Origin: UMGS1933 sp051891435
GTDB taxonomy: Bacteria; Bacillota; Clostridia; TANB77; CAG-508
Direction of reading: 5' to 3'
Assembly (NCBI GenBank): GCA_051891435.1
Contig: JBJFFE010000053.1
Coordinates: 1 to 8,532, forward strand
DNA length: 8,532 nucleotides
Position 1 is the stretch's first letter, and each line of letters opens with the position of its first letter. The position numbers and the translations under genes were made by a program. Below the pieces are notes generated by a model. It saw nothing but the letters and a program-made list of their open reading frames with translations. It searched no databases and was not told the DNA's origin. Shown one piece after another: positions 1 to 8,068 of the stretch.

Positions 1-2136
1 ATTCCATAGTGTTTTTGCTCCATCTTTTATTGATCTTTTTCCTGCGTTTTTACTTCCTTGTCCAGCTCCTGTTGCTCCATGACTTCCTGCTAGTGCTTGT
101 TGTCCTTGATTTACATTTGTTCTTCCTTGTCCAGTTCCTGCTTGGTTTGCTTGTCTTGCTGGAGCATTTGCTCCTCCTCCGACATTTCCTGCGCCACCAT
201 TATCTCCACCTGTTCCTTGATTTCTTAATGCTTCATATGGATCTCCTGCTCCTTCATTTGCTGTTCTTATTTTTTCTCCTTTATTTCCTCCTGTTGCTGG
301 TTCTCCTTTTGGCTTTCCTTTTGGTCCCTTAGCTCCTAGTTTATTTATTGCATTCATCACTGCTGCACCTCCTGCTGCTGAACCTAATGTATTTACGGCT
401 TCTGCTTTATCAAATCCAAACATCTTCCTTATAAATTTTTCCGCTGGAAGTATAAAACTTATTGCCACAATAGCATAAACTGGGTTACTAACAGCTAGAT
501 CACTAGACACTCCTAGAATAATATAATATATAATTAAATGTACTGGTTGTATTAAAACACTAAATATGTATTCTCTAAGCCACATTGAAAATGCTTGTGC
601 ATGTCCATCTTTTATTTTATCTAGTGGGTATGTTAATGCTATTAATGGTGCTATCATTGTTAAAAATGCTACATATATAAACCTTTTAAAATACTGGAAA
701 GTAAACATTACTGTAAGAATTATTAATACAAGGTATATTACTGTATTAGCAAATGCAGCAAAACCAGTAACTCCATAATTCTCGATCTGATTTCTTATAT
801 TACTAAGTAAAATATCTTCTCCGTTTTCTCCAATTATGCTACTATTAAAAACATCATTAATGGCTTGTGTAACAGTAAATAATAAAGACATTATAAACTG
901 CAATACAAATAAAATACATATTGCTGCAACCCAATCTCCTAACATTTTTTTGTACTTTGCTTTATCTTCAGCTACACTTGAAATTATCATCCTTATTGCT
1001 ACATATACCAAAACTGAAAGCAGTCCTACAAGTGCAATGTTACGCATAACTTTGTACCAAGTTGCTATAGTATCCCTTAATTTATTTGCTGAAGATTCAT
1101 AACTTTTCTGTTCTTTTATTTCTATCTTTTGACTAATTGCTTCTATAATTTCTTGCTTTATTTTATTAACTTCTGCATCATCTACACTAACATCATCTAT
1201 AATTTTTTGAACCATATTTTCTTTTACACGTAATTGCAAATCTTCATCTGTAAGTATTTCTTCAGACCCCATTATTTGCCCATTCTCTCCATTAAAAGTC
1301 ACTATAACTTCATCAGTATTATTATATGTTGAGTGTAATTCTACATAAAAATCAGCCAATGCATAATAGTACAATTCGTATTTAAGTCCATTTATTTCTA
1401 CCGATCCTATATCATATTTTTCATCTTCGTAGTAATATGCCCCTTGCATTCCATAATCGTTAAGTTTAGCATGAATACAGTTATTAAATTCAGTGCTAGA
1501 GTTATATAATGTATCTACATATCCCGATTGGTACCCATTAGTAAAAAAGCTTTTTACCAATTGTTCTAAATGGCTATCATCAATAAGATCATATAGTGTT
1601 TTCCCCGTTATAGTAAATGGTCCACCATAAAGTGTAAAATACTGCTCAGCTCCACCCACTTCTGCTCCATCAGCACTAAATCCACTTACCCCTAAGAAAA
1701 CATGGTTTCCCTTCCACTCTCCTATTTCTATATCATCTAAAACATCTTCTCCTTTTTGGCTTCTCCTTTGTACAAACTCCTCTACAGTATTATAATATAA
1801 ATAACTTTCTTCAGTTTTTCCTGGATTAATAAAATTTACATCTAATGCTGGGACATTTCCTGAAAAAATAATACCTGGCGAATATTTTATTACATACCTT
1901 GTACCATTAATATGAATAGGGTCTAATGTTATAAAAATATTTTGTAATGCTTCAATAACAATATCTCCCAAGTCTGCTAATAATTGTGCAATAGCTTCAA
2001 ATACACTATCTGCGATCCAATTAGTTATTGCATCAAACACATTAGCATTTGAATTAAGAATAGGCGCAATACTATCTATTAATAATATAATTATTAATAT
2101 CCATATTATTTTGCATAAAATATTTTTAGTACCCAT
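1..2136 (-). CDS. TrbL/VirB6-like channel protein, paralogue B (C-terminus beyond the left edge)
   Basis: An uninterrupted frame of 712 codons runs from the ATG at 2136 to base 1 with no stop, so the gene is partial. It opens with an uncleaved-looking or signal-type hydrophobic segment (about 8-21), then an exposed domain to about residue 355 that includes YSPGIIFSGNVPALDVNF (85-102). The polytopic core follows, with conserved blocks IATWYKVMRNIALVGLL (357-373), TMIAPLIALTYPLDKIKDG (493-511) and IRKMFGFDKA (569-578). These align closely with paralogue A, so the two arose by tandem duplication of one channel gene. The exposed domains outside the YSPG motif are very different. After DPYEALR (632-638) the tail is Gly/Ala/Asn/Gln-rich low complexity (639-700), unlike the Gln-Asn repeats of A. 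I expect a polytopic channel subunit in the same complex, or one that alternates with A. No frameshift or in-frame CGG is seen here. Confidence 0.88.
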   Translation of the reverse strand, partial: MGTKNILCKIIWILIIILLIDSIAPILNSNANVFDAITNWIADSVFEAIAQLLADLGDIVIEALQNIFITLDPIHINGTRYVIKYSPGIIFSGNVPALDVNFINPGKTEESYLYYNTVEEFVQRRSQKGEDVLDDIEIGEWKGNHVFLGVSGFSADGAEVGGAEQYFTLYGGPFTITGKTLYDLIDDSHLEQLVKSFFTNGYQSGYVDTLYNSSTEFNNCIHAKLNDYGMQGAYYYEDEKYDIGSVEINGLKYELYYYALADFYVELHSTYNNTDEVIVTFNGENGQIMGSEEILTDEDLQLRVKENMVQKIIDDVSVDDAEVNKIKQEIIEAISQKIEIKEQKSYESSANKLRDTIATWYKVMRNIALVGLLSVLVYVAIRMIISSVAEDKAKYKKMLGDWVAAICILFVLQFIMSLLFTVTQAINDVFNSSIIGENGEDILLSNIRNQIENYGVTGFAAFANTVIYLVLIILTVMFTFQYFKRFIYVAFLTMIAPLIALTYPLDKIKDGHAQAFSMWLREYIFSVLIQPVHLIIYYIILGVSSDLAVSNPVYAIVAISFILPAEKFIRKMFGFDKAEAVNTLGSAAGGAAVMNAINKLGAKGPKGKPKGEPATGGNKGEKIRTANEGAGDPYEALRNQGTGGDNGGAGNVGGGANAPARQANQAGTGQGRTNVNQGQQALAGSHGATGAGQGSKNAGKRSIKDGAKTLWN
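110..330 (-). repeat. Low-complexity Gly/Ala/Pro/Gln-rich tail segment of paralogue B
   Basis: About residues 601-676 of the second TrbL-like protein are dominated by GGA, GCA, CAA and AAT codons, with short imperfect motifs such as GPKGKPKGE, GGGANAPA and GQGR. It is a disordered, hydrophilic linker after the membrane core, occupying the place that the QNN repeats hold in paralogue A. The units are not exact enough to be a true tandem array. Confidence 0.6.
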
Positions 2137-2145
2137 TCTTAATTT

Positions 2146-2150
2146 CCTCC
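2146..2150 (-). promoter_or_regulatory. Ribosome binding site of the second TrbL/VirB6-like gene
   Basis: GGAGG at 2150-2146 (within AAAGGAGGAAATT) lies nine bases before the ATG at 2136-2134. It sits in the 16-base gap after the previous stop, so the gene belongs to the same transcript. Confidence 0.8.
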
Positions 2151-2152
2151 TT

Positions 2153-3253
2153 TTATCTATATTCTTTTACTGCTCTATAAATTTCAGTTGCTTTTTCTTT
2201 TGGAATACCATGGCTTTCTAGGTATGTATTAAATTTATCTCTATCTTCAAAAATTTCATTTGGGCATAATTTTGCCATATTCATATATGCAATTGCATTA
2301 TCTGTTGAGTAATTATTACTGTTATTTAATGCAATCTTTATTTTATTAGTATCCATTATTCCCGCATTTAAGATTTTATTTATTTTTTCTTCAGATGCTG
2401 GAAATTTCTCTAATAGTTTTTTATATCCAGCTGTCTTTTTAAATTCTTTAATATCTTTTAGTTTCTTTGCTTCTTTTTCTCCATACATTCCTTCTCTAAA
2501 TGTATCACGTATGTTTCTAGCACTTCCGCCTACATTTTTTGCAGTTTCAATAGTTCTGTTGCCTAACCTATTTCCTGCAGCAATACCTCCTGTTACACCT
2601 GCTATCGCATTGCTCATATCTCCCGTTGAGATTCCTGCTGCTAATCCTATTGTTCCTAAAGTAGCTACCCCTGCCAATTTTATTGACCCTTTTGCTATAC
2701 CTTTAGCAACCCCTGTAAAGATTTTTCCTCCAACTGCCTTAACTCCTCTTATTGTTGATACCTCATTTTCATACAAATCTTTTTCTCTATTATCATAACT
2801 TACTTTTCTGCTAGTTTTTCTTGTATTACTATTATGACTTCTTGTATTAATCTTATCGGAAGCTTTAACGGAATTAGACTTTTTATATTCATTATTTTTT
2901 AAGCTATTTCTTATTACGTTATCTTTTGCATATCTAATTCCTTTCTTTGATCCTATATATGCTGTGTTTCTTGCCAAATTATCTCTTTTTTGTGCCTGTA
3001 ATTTGCTTCCTTTTAAAGTTGTTCCTTTTGATTTCACATTTCTTGATTTGCGTGGATTATTACTTTGTCTAGTGTTTTGTAAATTGTTGTGTACATTGTT
3101 TTGTGCATTGTTTTGTACATTATTTTGTACATTATTTTGTGCATTATTTTGTACATTGTTTTGTACATTATTTTGTACATTATTTTGTGCATTGTTTTGT
3201 CTACTCATCTGAACCTGATTATTTGTAGGCGCTACAGTATAAGTACCACTTCC
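2153..3253 (-). CDS. C-terminal cytoplasmic tail of TrbL/VirB6-like paralogue A, in the +1 frame
   Basis: Read alone from ATG 3208 this is 351 residues, but that ATG has no Shine-Dalgarno (CAGGTTCAG precedes it) while the other operon genes have strong ones. The frame stays open upstream to the frameshift point, so it most likely forms the tail of the preceding protein. Numbered from ATG 3208, residues 4-51 are four-residue repeats of the type QNNA/QNNV, and residues 52-140 are strongly basic and polar. A Gly/Ala-rich stretch (about 158-213, including GVAKGIAKGSIKLAGVA) could insert in a membrane or pack as small-residue helices. Residues 235-351 form a charged helical domain ending AVKEYR. 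Similar Gly/Ala segments after the membrane core are, from memory, found in long Gram-positive TrbL-like proteins. If translated separately it would be an unrecognised basic protein. Its stop is 16 bases before the next gene. Confidence 0.65.
   Translation of the reverse strand, partial: GSGTYTVAPTNNQVQMSRQNNAQNNVQNNVQNNVQNNAQNNVQNNVQNNAQNNVHNNLQNTRQSNNPRKSRNVKSKGTTLKGSKLQAQKRDNLARNTAYIGSKKGIRYAKDNVIRNSLKNNEYKKSNSVKASDKINTRSHNSNTRKTSRKVSYDNREKDLYENEVSTIRGVKAVGGKIFTGVAKGIAKGSIKLAGVATLGTIGLAAGISTGDMSNAIAGVTGGIAAGNRLGNRTIETAKNVGGSARNIRDTFREGMYGEKEAKKLKDIKEFKKTAGYKKLLEKFPASEEKINKILNAGIMDTNKIKIALNNSNNYSTDNAIAYMNMAKLCPNEIFEDRDKFNTYLESHGIPKEKATEIYRAVKEYR
3056..3199 (-). repeat. Twelve 12-base tandem repeats encoding Gln-Asn-Asn-Ala/Val
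   Basis: Twelve consecutive 12-base units encode QNNA or QNNV. The first nine (3199-3092) are nearly identical, of the form CAAAAYAATGYA on the minus strand, differing mainly at AAT/AAC and GTA/GCA. The last three (HNNL, QNTR, QSNN) are degenerate. Because the unit is a multiple of three, copy-number change would lengthen or shorten the linker without altering the frame. The repeat lies in a hydrophilic region between the membrane core and the basic tail, suggesting a flexible spacer. It is not CRISPR: the units are contiguous with no spacers. Confidence 0.9.
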
Positions 3254-4937
3254 GTCTTAATGCTTGATATGGGTCTGACATATCTACGCTATTATCTTTC
3301 ATTCTAATATTACCACCATTAGTTTCTTGAATTAATGGTTCATTTCTACGTTTAGGTGGTTTCTTTCCAAGTGAATTAATCATATTCATAACAGTAGCGC
3401 CACCAAGTGCAGCTTCAAGGTTTCCTAATTTTCCACCTTTATCAAATCCGAACATTTTTCTTAATAGTTTTTCTGCTGGAGCTAAGAAAGTCATTACAGC
3501 TAAAGCATAAAAAGGATTTTCTGTAGCAAAATTTCCCATCACACTACTTCCAACGAAAACATAATATATTATTAAATGAAATGGTTGTAAAAGCGCATTA
3601 AATATATATTCTCTAATCCATAATGTAAAAGCCTGTGCTTGCCCATCTTTTATTTTATCTAATGGATATGTTAAACCTATTATTGGTGCTATCATTGTTA
3701 AGAAAGCCATATTTACTACCCTTTTGAAATATTGTATTGTATATTTTATTGTTAAAATAATAAGCCAATAATACATTACCATTTTTAAGAAAACGGCTCC
3801 AAGATCACCTTCCCCTACATCTGTTCTTAATTTTGAGAAAACTATATCGCTTCCATCGTCTGCGATTAAATTTACATTAAAAACATCTGATATTGCTTTT
3901 GTTGCAGTTAATGTAAAAGAAATAATATAATGTAAAGTAAAAATAATAACTACTGCTGTAAACCAATCAAATAGCATTTTTTTATATTTTGCTTTATCGG
4001 TAGTTGAGCTAGATATTATTATTCTAATTGCAACATATACTAATACACAAAGTAGCCCCACTAATGCAATTTCTTGCATTGCTTTATACCAAGATGCAAT
4101 TGTATTTTTCATTACACTAGCTACAGATACCATCGCTGATTGATTTTCCAAAAGCGTTTCTGTTATTTCCACTTCGTATACTTGTGTTACGGACATAGGG
4201 TCGCTTTCATAATGAACTTTATGTGATAAATATATAGTATATTGTGTTGCTTCTTTACTATCCTCATTTTCAATTAACCACCAAGAATATTCTTTAAAAT
4301 CCTCTTCTAGTTTTATATCTTCATTTTGAACTTTTTTAATTGTTGTTTCATCATAATATCCATATGTTTCTTGTAATGAACTTGCATATGAAATAACATC
4401 TGTTTTTCTAATTAAATCTTCTCCATCTTTATATTGTTTATTTTCCTCTGGTATATTTGTAGGATCTTTTGTATAATTTACCATAGTATCTATTATGCTT
4501 GTAGAAGTTCCTGTACCATTTATTGTTTTATATATTACTGTTGCATTATTAGAATCTTCTGAATAAAACGATGTTACAGCAGTCTGTTTATAACTTACAA
4601 TTTTCTCGGGCTCAATTATTACATACTTTTCCTTATTTGGTATTGGACTAATAAAATTTATATCAAAAGCTGGTAATGTACCAGAAAATATAACCCCTGG
4701 AGAATATTTTAATGTATATTCTTCCGAACCTGAATATTTAATTGCTCCTGTTCCTACTATATATTTTTGTAAAGTTGATATCGTTATATCTCCAACTGCA
4801 CAGAAGAATCTTGAAAGTGGAGTTACTAAATCTACAGCTCCAAAAGAAACCTGTGGCAATAAAAAATTGCAAAGTAGCATTATTAATAAAAGCATTGATA
4901 TTCTTTTATAAAAAATTCTCTTTGCAACTTTTTTCAT
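3219..4937 (-). CDS. TrbL/VirB6-like channel protein, paralogue A, N-terminal and membrane part (ends at a frameshift)
   Basis: This frame encodes 572 residues. It starts with a cleavable-looking signal peptide (basic start, hydrophobic core 13-27, SFGA at 31-34). An exposed domain of roughly 230 residues contains YSPGVIFSGTLPAFDINF (78-95) and is followed by a polytopic core. Hydrophobic segments lie near 288-310, 326-348, 383-400, 408-423, 443-465 and 473-488. Conserved blocks include TMIAPIIGLTYPLDKIKDG (414-432) and LLRKMFGFDKGG (491-502). This is the pattern of VirB6/TrbL inner-membrane channel components. The frame ends in RKWYLYCSAYK, which is unrelated to the paralogue's glycine-rich tail after the shared DPYxALR. 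Skipping C3254 after Arg561 joins it to the following open frame, giving a 927-residue protein with a normal long hydrophilic tail. I therefore think the stop at 3221-3219 is not the true end. The family call is firm; which product is made is uncertain. Confidence 0.85.
   Translation of the reverse strand: MKKVAKRIFYKRISMLLLIMLLCNFLLPQVSFGAVDLVTPLSRFFCAVGDITISTLQKYIVGTGAIKYSGSEEYTLKYSPGVIFSGTLPAFDINFISPIPNKEKYVIIEPEKIVSYKQTAVTSFYSEDSNNATVIYKTINGTGTSTSIIDTMVNYTKDPTNIPEENKQYKDGEDLIRKTDVISYASSLQETYGYYDETTIKKVQNEDIKLEEDFKEYSWWLIENEDSKEATQYTIYLSHKVHYESDPMSVTQVYEVEITETLLENQSAMVSVASVMKNTIASWYKAMQEIALVGLLCVLVYVAIRIIISSSTTDKAKYKKMLFDWFTAVVIIFTLHYIISFTLTATKAISDVFNVNLIADDGSDIVFSKLRTDVGEGDLGAVFLKMVMYYWLIILTIKYTIQYFKRVVNMAFLTMIAPIIGLTYPLDKIKDGQAQAFTLWIREYIFNALLQPFHLIIYYVFVGSSVMGNFATENPFYALAVMTFLAPAEKLLRKMFGFDKGGKLGNLEAALGGATVMNMINSLGKKPPKRRNEPLIQETNGGNIRMKDNSVDMSDPYQALRRKWYLYCSAYK
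3222..3256 (-). other. +1 frameshift site in the TrbL-like gene (AGA-CGG-A)
   Basis: The outgoing frame is closed upstream by TAA at 3259-3257 and the incoming frame stops at 3221-3219, so the join must fall in this 35-base interval. The best point is AGA|C|GGA at 3257-3251. Up to there the protein reads DPYQALR, matching DPYEALR in the paralogue. After it, the shifted frame reads GSGTYTVAPTNNQVQ and flows into the Gln-Asn repeats. The 7-mer ACGGAAG (3255-3249) is identical to that at the PrgI-like site. A two-base deletion (for example of AA from a CAA Gln codon) would give the same frame, matching RNQG in the paralogue. Confidence 0.7.
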
Positions 4938-4947
4938 AACAATATAT

Positions 4948-4953
4948 TCCTCC
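4948..4953 (-). promoter_or_regulatory. Ribosome binding site of the first TrbL/VirB6-like gene
   Basis: GGAGGA (4953-4948) stands 10 bases before the ATG at 4937. The 37-base intergenic gap holds no inverted repeat or T-run, so this gene should be read from the same transcript as the ATPase. Confidence 0.8.
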
Positions 4954-4974
4954 TATATAAATTTAACATCCTTT

Positions 4975-6924
4975 TTATGAATTATTTTTTTTCGCTATTT
5001 TATTTAAGTTTGTTTCAACAAATTGGAATTCTTTCTTAGTTGGCGTTATCTGTAATATGGCTGTATCCGCACCAACTTTAAATAATCCTTCACCTATTCC
5101 ACAGGTTACTAAGAAATTTGCTTCTCCTTCACTTAATTTAAACACTTCTTTTAAGTATTGTATCTCCGACTTATCTTGTGCTAAAAATAATTTTGTATCT
5201 GATGATGTAAGAACTGCTTGCGCTGCTTCGTTTTCATAAAAATCTTGAAATCTTTGAGATACTATTGCAAGTGATACGTTTCTTTTTCTTGCACGTCTTG
5301 CCATCTTATTTAAAAAGTCTACTGCTTCTGGAAATGGTAATAGCATCCAAGCTTCATCAATTAGTACTCTTTTTTTTGTTGCTTTTGTTCTATCTTCACT
5401 GTTTTTCTTTACATACTTTTCCCATATCCAAGAAAGTAATATTTGTTGTGCAAGTGGCCTTGCAAATCTTTCTTCTAGTTGTGATATGTCTAAGTTTATA
5501 AATGGTACATCATCTAATAAATCAAAAGTAGATTGTCCATCAAAATATGCCATTTGCCCGCCAAATTCTCTTACATACTGTTTCATAACTTTTATTAAAT
5601 AACTATAATTAAACTGGTAATTCTTATCTTCATTTTCTTTTGCTTTTTCTAATAATGTTTTATACCATGATCCTATTGTTGGCATTTTTTTCTTTTCTCT
5701 ATATAAATTGTTTCCCCTAAAAGTTGCTGATTCTTTTTCATACAAACTATTAGGATCCGAAGTAATGCCTACTCTTCTATATTCATCTGCAACTACTTCT
5801 GCAATAATTTGCTTTGTTATTTCATTTACTTCTGTACTTCTCGTACTTCCTCTTGCCATTGTTACCAAAGCTTGTGTTACGTCTTCTATTTTATTTTCTA
5901 TATTTAAAACTAGTCTTTCTTTTCCTGTTATTTCGTCTTTTACTTTTTCAACTTCTATATCAAATAAATTTATTATAGTTTTTGAATTTGGTCCTATAAC
6001 AACATTAACTCCTCCCAAACTCTCTGCAACTAACCTATATTCACCTTCTGCATCTAATGCCAAACTTTCAATTCCCATTAAAACTGAGGACCTAGATATT
6101 AAAGTTTTCATTGTAACAGATTTACCTGCACCAGATTTTGCAAAAACAACCATATTATAATTTGCTAAACTTGGATGGAAATTATCAAATAAAATAGGTA
6201 CTCCTGTTTGTTTATTTATTCCTAAAGGTATACCTGTTAAATGACCAACTTCAGAAGTGGTAAATGGGAAAACTGTTGCCATAGAATTACGGTCAAATGT
6301 ATGTGTTCTTCTTATTGAATCATTAAGAAGTGGTAAATTGCTTTGAAAAGCCTCTTCTTGCATTGCCCAAGCAGATTTTATTCCTACCAAATTCTTAGAC
6401 ATTTCTGTTGCTAATAATTTTGTATATGCTTCTAATGTCTGTAAGTTATATGTAAACAATGTAGCAACAATTGAAGCTTCAAATAATTTATTAAAACCTG
6501 CTGCAATTTCATCTCTTAAATCTTCAGCCTCCAATCTTTTTTGAGCTAATATACTTTCTCTATTTATATTTCCTTTATCTGCTGCAACAATTCTTTCTGT
6601 TTCCAACTGATTAATTACTCTATTTAATTCGTTTTGTGATTTTGCTTCTGGTACCGGACTAATATATATTGAAGTATTTATATCTCCAAATAAATACATA
6701 TCTCTAAATAATTCTGGAAATGTACACATTCTAGGAAGGCTTGATACAAAAAAGCTCCTAGCATATCTTGTAGTGTTTGAAATTATTTCTAAATGATCAA
6801 TATTAGAAGCATCTATTCCAGATGGTGCAATTAATTCTTTAAAGGTTTTCTCTCTTAGAATTTCAAATTGTGGTTCTTCTATTGTATCCATTTCATTTTT
6901 TATTTGCTTTTTTTGTTTTTTCAT
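4975..6924 (-). CDS. virB4: VirB4/TraE-type conjugative transfer ATPase
   Basis: This 649-residue AAA+/RecA-fold ATPase is the motor of the type IV secretion system. It would use ATP at the cytoplasmic face to build the channel or drive substrate transfer. The Walker A motif is AKSGAGKS (262-269), preceded by NYNMVVF. A family-typical DAEGEY follows at 291-296. The Walker B is RVLIDEAW (519-526), with Asp523 and Glu524 as the metal-binding and catalytic acids. A downstream RRARKRNVSLAIVSQ segment (543-557) ends in the sensor-type Gln usual for VirB4. The N-terminal 230 residues keep the pre-motor VirB4 region (for example GIPLGIN at 231-237), but the classical membrane-proximal N-domain seems to be supplied by the preceding gene. 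All key residues are present and nothing suggests decay. A strong RBS precedes the ATG, and the 37-base gap to the next gene has no terminator. Confidence 0.93.
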   Translation of the reverse strand: MKKQKKQIKNEMDTIEEPQFEILREKTFKELIAPSGIDASNIDHLEIISNTTRYARSFFVSSLPRMCTFPELFRDMYLFGDINTSIYISPVPEAKSQNELNRVINQLETERIVAADKGNINRESILAQKRLEAEDLRDEIAAGFNKLFEASIVATLFTYNLQTLEAYTKLLATEMSKNLVGIKSAWAMQEEAFQSNLPLLNDSIRRTHTFDRNSMATVFPFTTSEVGHLTGIPLGINKQTGVPILFDNFHPSLANYNMVVFAKSGAGKSVTMKTLISRSSVLMGIESLALDAEGEYRLVAESLGGVNVVIGPNSKTIINLFDIEVEKVKDEITGKERLVLNIENKIEDVTQALVTMARGSTRSTEVNEITKQIIAEVVADEYRRVGITSDPNSLYEKESATFRGNNLYREKKKMPTIGSWYKTLLEKAKENEDKNYQFNYSYLIKVMKQYVREFGGQMAYFDGQSTFDLLDDVPFINLDISQLEERFARPLAQQILLSWIWEKYVKKNSEDRTKATKKRVLIDEAWMLLPFPEAVDFLNKMARRARKRNVSLAIVSQRFQDFYENEAAQAVLTSSDTKLFLAQDKSEIQYLKEVFKLSEGEANFLVTCGIGEGLFKVGADTAILQITPTKKEFQFVETNLNKIAKKNNS

Positions 6925-8068
6925 TCTTTTTTCCTCCTTCTTCTTTAGTTTGATTTTTACTATTTTCTATCTTTTTAATAGATTCTTCTGCCAATTCATC
7001 ACCTATAGAAGCTTTGTTTTCTTCTAATATCATTTCTGCCATTTCTCTTACTAAATCATCAAAGCTCTTCTCCTTCTCCTGTATTTTAAGTTCTTTCTCG
7101 TTCTGTACTTCCTCCATTGTTTCTTTTGCAAGTTTAAATGCTCTTTTTTCGATCTCATTATCTAGTGATGCCATTCTTTTTTCCAATACATCTGGTGCCG
7201 TTACATAAAGTTCATCATAACCTGCTTTTAGCGCTTTATCTAATCCATATACTTCTGATTCATCTCTATTGTATGCTACATATAATAGCTCTGCAATATC
7301 TGTTGAATTTAATATTCTACCTTTTACATTACAAGCATATAAAGATCTTATTAAGGACTGTGCTCTTGTATATAGCTCCGAAAATATTATATTATGTTTT
7401 TCTTCTTCTGATAACATATCATTTGTGACTTCTGAGCTGTAATATGGAACAATAATGTAGTAAGATTTTCTTAAAACATTTTTATTTTGACTTACTTTTT
7501 CTATATTAGTTACAACATCCACACCATATTCATATAGATTTCTTAGCCTGTTTACTTCTAGCATTAATTCTTTTTTTTCTTTTTCACTTGCTATTTTTTC
7601 TTCTTTTAATTTTTCATAGTCATTTTCCTTTTGTTCTAAGTCTTTTTTTATTTCATCTAATCTTTTTTTATAGTTTTGCACACTGCTTGATATATTTATT
7701 GTTTTTGTTTGTACATATATTTGGATTTGATATCTTAATGTATTTAAAAATTGCACAAATCCTGCTTCTACTGCAGTCTTTTCTACTTCTGACATTAAAT
7801 CATAATTTATACCTTCACATTCAATTACCATTAAGTATCTAGCTCCATTATTTTGAACTATCATATTATCTTCAATTTTATCAAACTGCATAAAATCATA
7901 TATTGAAAGTTTCGTGTAATCAGATTTAGTTTTTGTTTTTTTATCTTCATGATTTCCTGTTACTTGATTTTTACTTTTATATGACATATATAAGTAAGCT
8001 AATGCCAGCCCCATAATAATCATTATTAAAAAGCATAATACTAATTTTAAAATTTCTGATATTCCCAT
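6893..8068 (-). CDS. Membrane-anchored VirB4/TraC N-terminal-domain-like protein (split VirB4 partner)
   Basis: This 391-residue protein has one N-terminal membrane segment (about residues 7-30), a short basic linker, then an alpha/beta region. That region starts at YDFMQFDKIEDNM (57-69) and continues through the conserved-looking stretches VIECEGINYDL and GFVQFLNTLR. A charged coiled coil follows (about 130-175), then RNLYEYGVDVV and SYYIIVPYY, and ELYTRAQSLIRSL with LLYVAYNRDE near 221-260. A second helical coiled region (about 298-350) and a Lys/Glu-rich tail end the protein. It contains no Walker motif. The layout resembles the N-terminal domain of VirB4/TraC ATPases, which in many systems is joined to the motor but here is a separate gene just ahead of it. 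The likely role is docking the cytoplasmic motor to the membrane channel. Its ATG overlaps the previous stop by one base, with AAGGAGG at 8085-8079. Its end overlaps the ATPase start by 32 bases. The assignment is from sequence resemblance and gene order. Confidence 0.7.
   Translation of the reverse strand: MGISEILKLVLCFLIMIIMGLALAYLYMSYKSKNQVTGNHEDKKTKTKSDYTKLSIYDFMQFDKIEDNMIVQNNGARYLMVIECEGINYDLMSEVEKTAVEAGFVQFLNTLRYQIQIYVQTKTINISSSVQNYKKRLDEIKKDLEQKENDYEKLKEEKIASEKEKKELMLEVNRLRNLYEYGVDVVTNIEKVSQNKNVLRKSYYIIVPYYSSEVTNDMLSEEEKHNIIFSELYTRAQSLIRSLYACNVKGRILNSTDIAELLYVAYNRDESEVYGLDKALKAGYDELYVTAPDVLEKRMASLDNEIEKRAFKLAKETMEEVQNEKELKIQEKEKSFDDLVREMAEMILEENKASIGDELAEESIKKIENSKNQTKEEGGKKNEKTKKANKK
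6924..6937 (-). promoter_or_regulatory. Ribosome binding site of the VirB4 gene inside the upstream coding region
   Basis: GGAGG at 6937-6933 precedes the ATG at 6924-6922 at good spacing and lies within the last 15 codons of the upstream gene. With a 32-base gene overlap in different frames, the ATPase is probably translated by reinitiation or coupling. This keeps the two halves of the motor near equal amounts. It also argues that these are two proteins rather than one frameshifted gene. Confidence 0.75.

Noticed and set aside
9..332. Plus-strand open frame rich in Leu and Phe
   Set aside because: It is the antisense of the low-complexity tail of the second TrbL-like gene; its composition is an artefact of the GGA/GCA/CAA-rich complement and it has no RBS.
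3056..3199. CRISPR-like array
   Set aside because: The 12-base units are contiguous, coding and lack unique spacers.
2511..3307. Plus-strand frames with Cys/Leu/Phe repeats (LFCT and IVLY types)
   Set aside because: They mirror the 12-base QNN repeat array and the adjacent Gly/Ala region of the minus-strand gene; no RBS or family resemblance.
6893..6924. Possible third frameshift joining the VirB4 N-domain gene to the ATPase
   Set aside because: The ATPase has its own strong RBS and ATG, the upstream gene ends in a natural Lys-rich tail, and there is no CGG at the junction, so these look like two overlapping genes.
4742..7842. Several other plus-strand frames of 60-150 codons
   Set aside because: All lie antisense to the well-supported VirB4, N-domain and TrbL-like genes and have hydrophobic, shadow-type composition.
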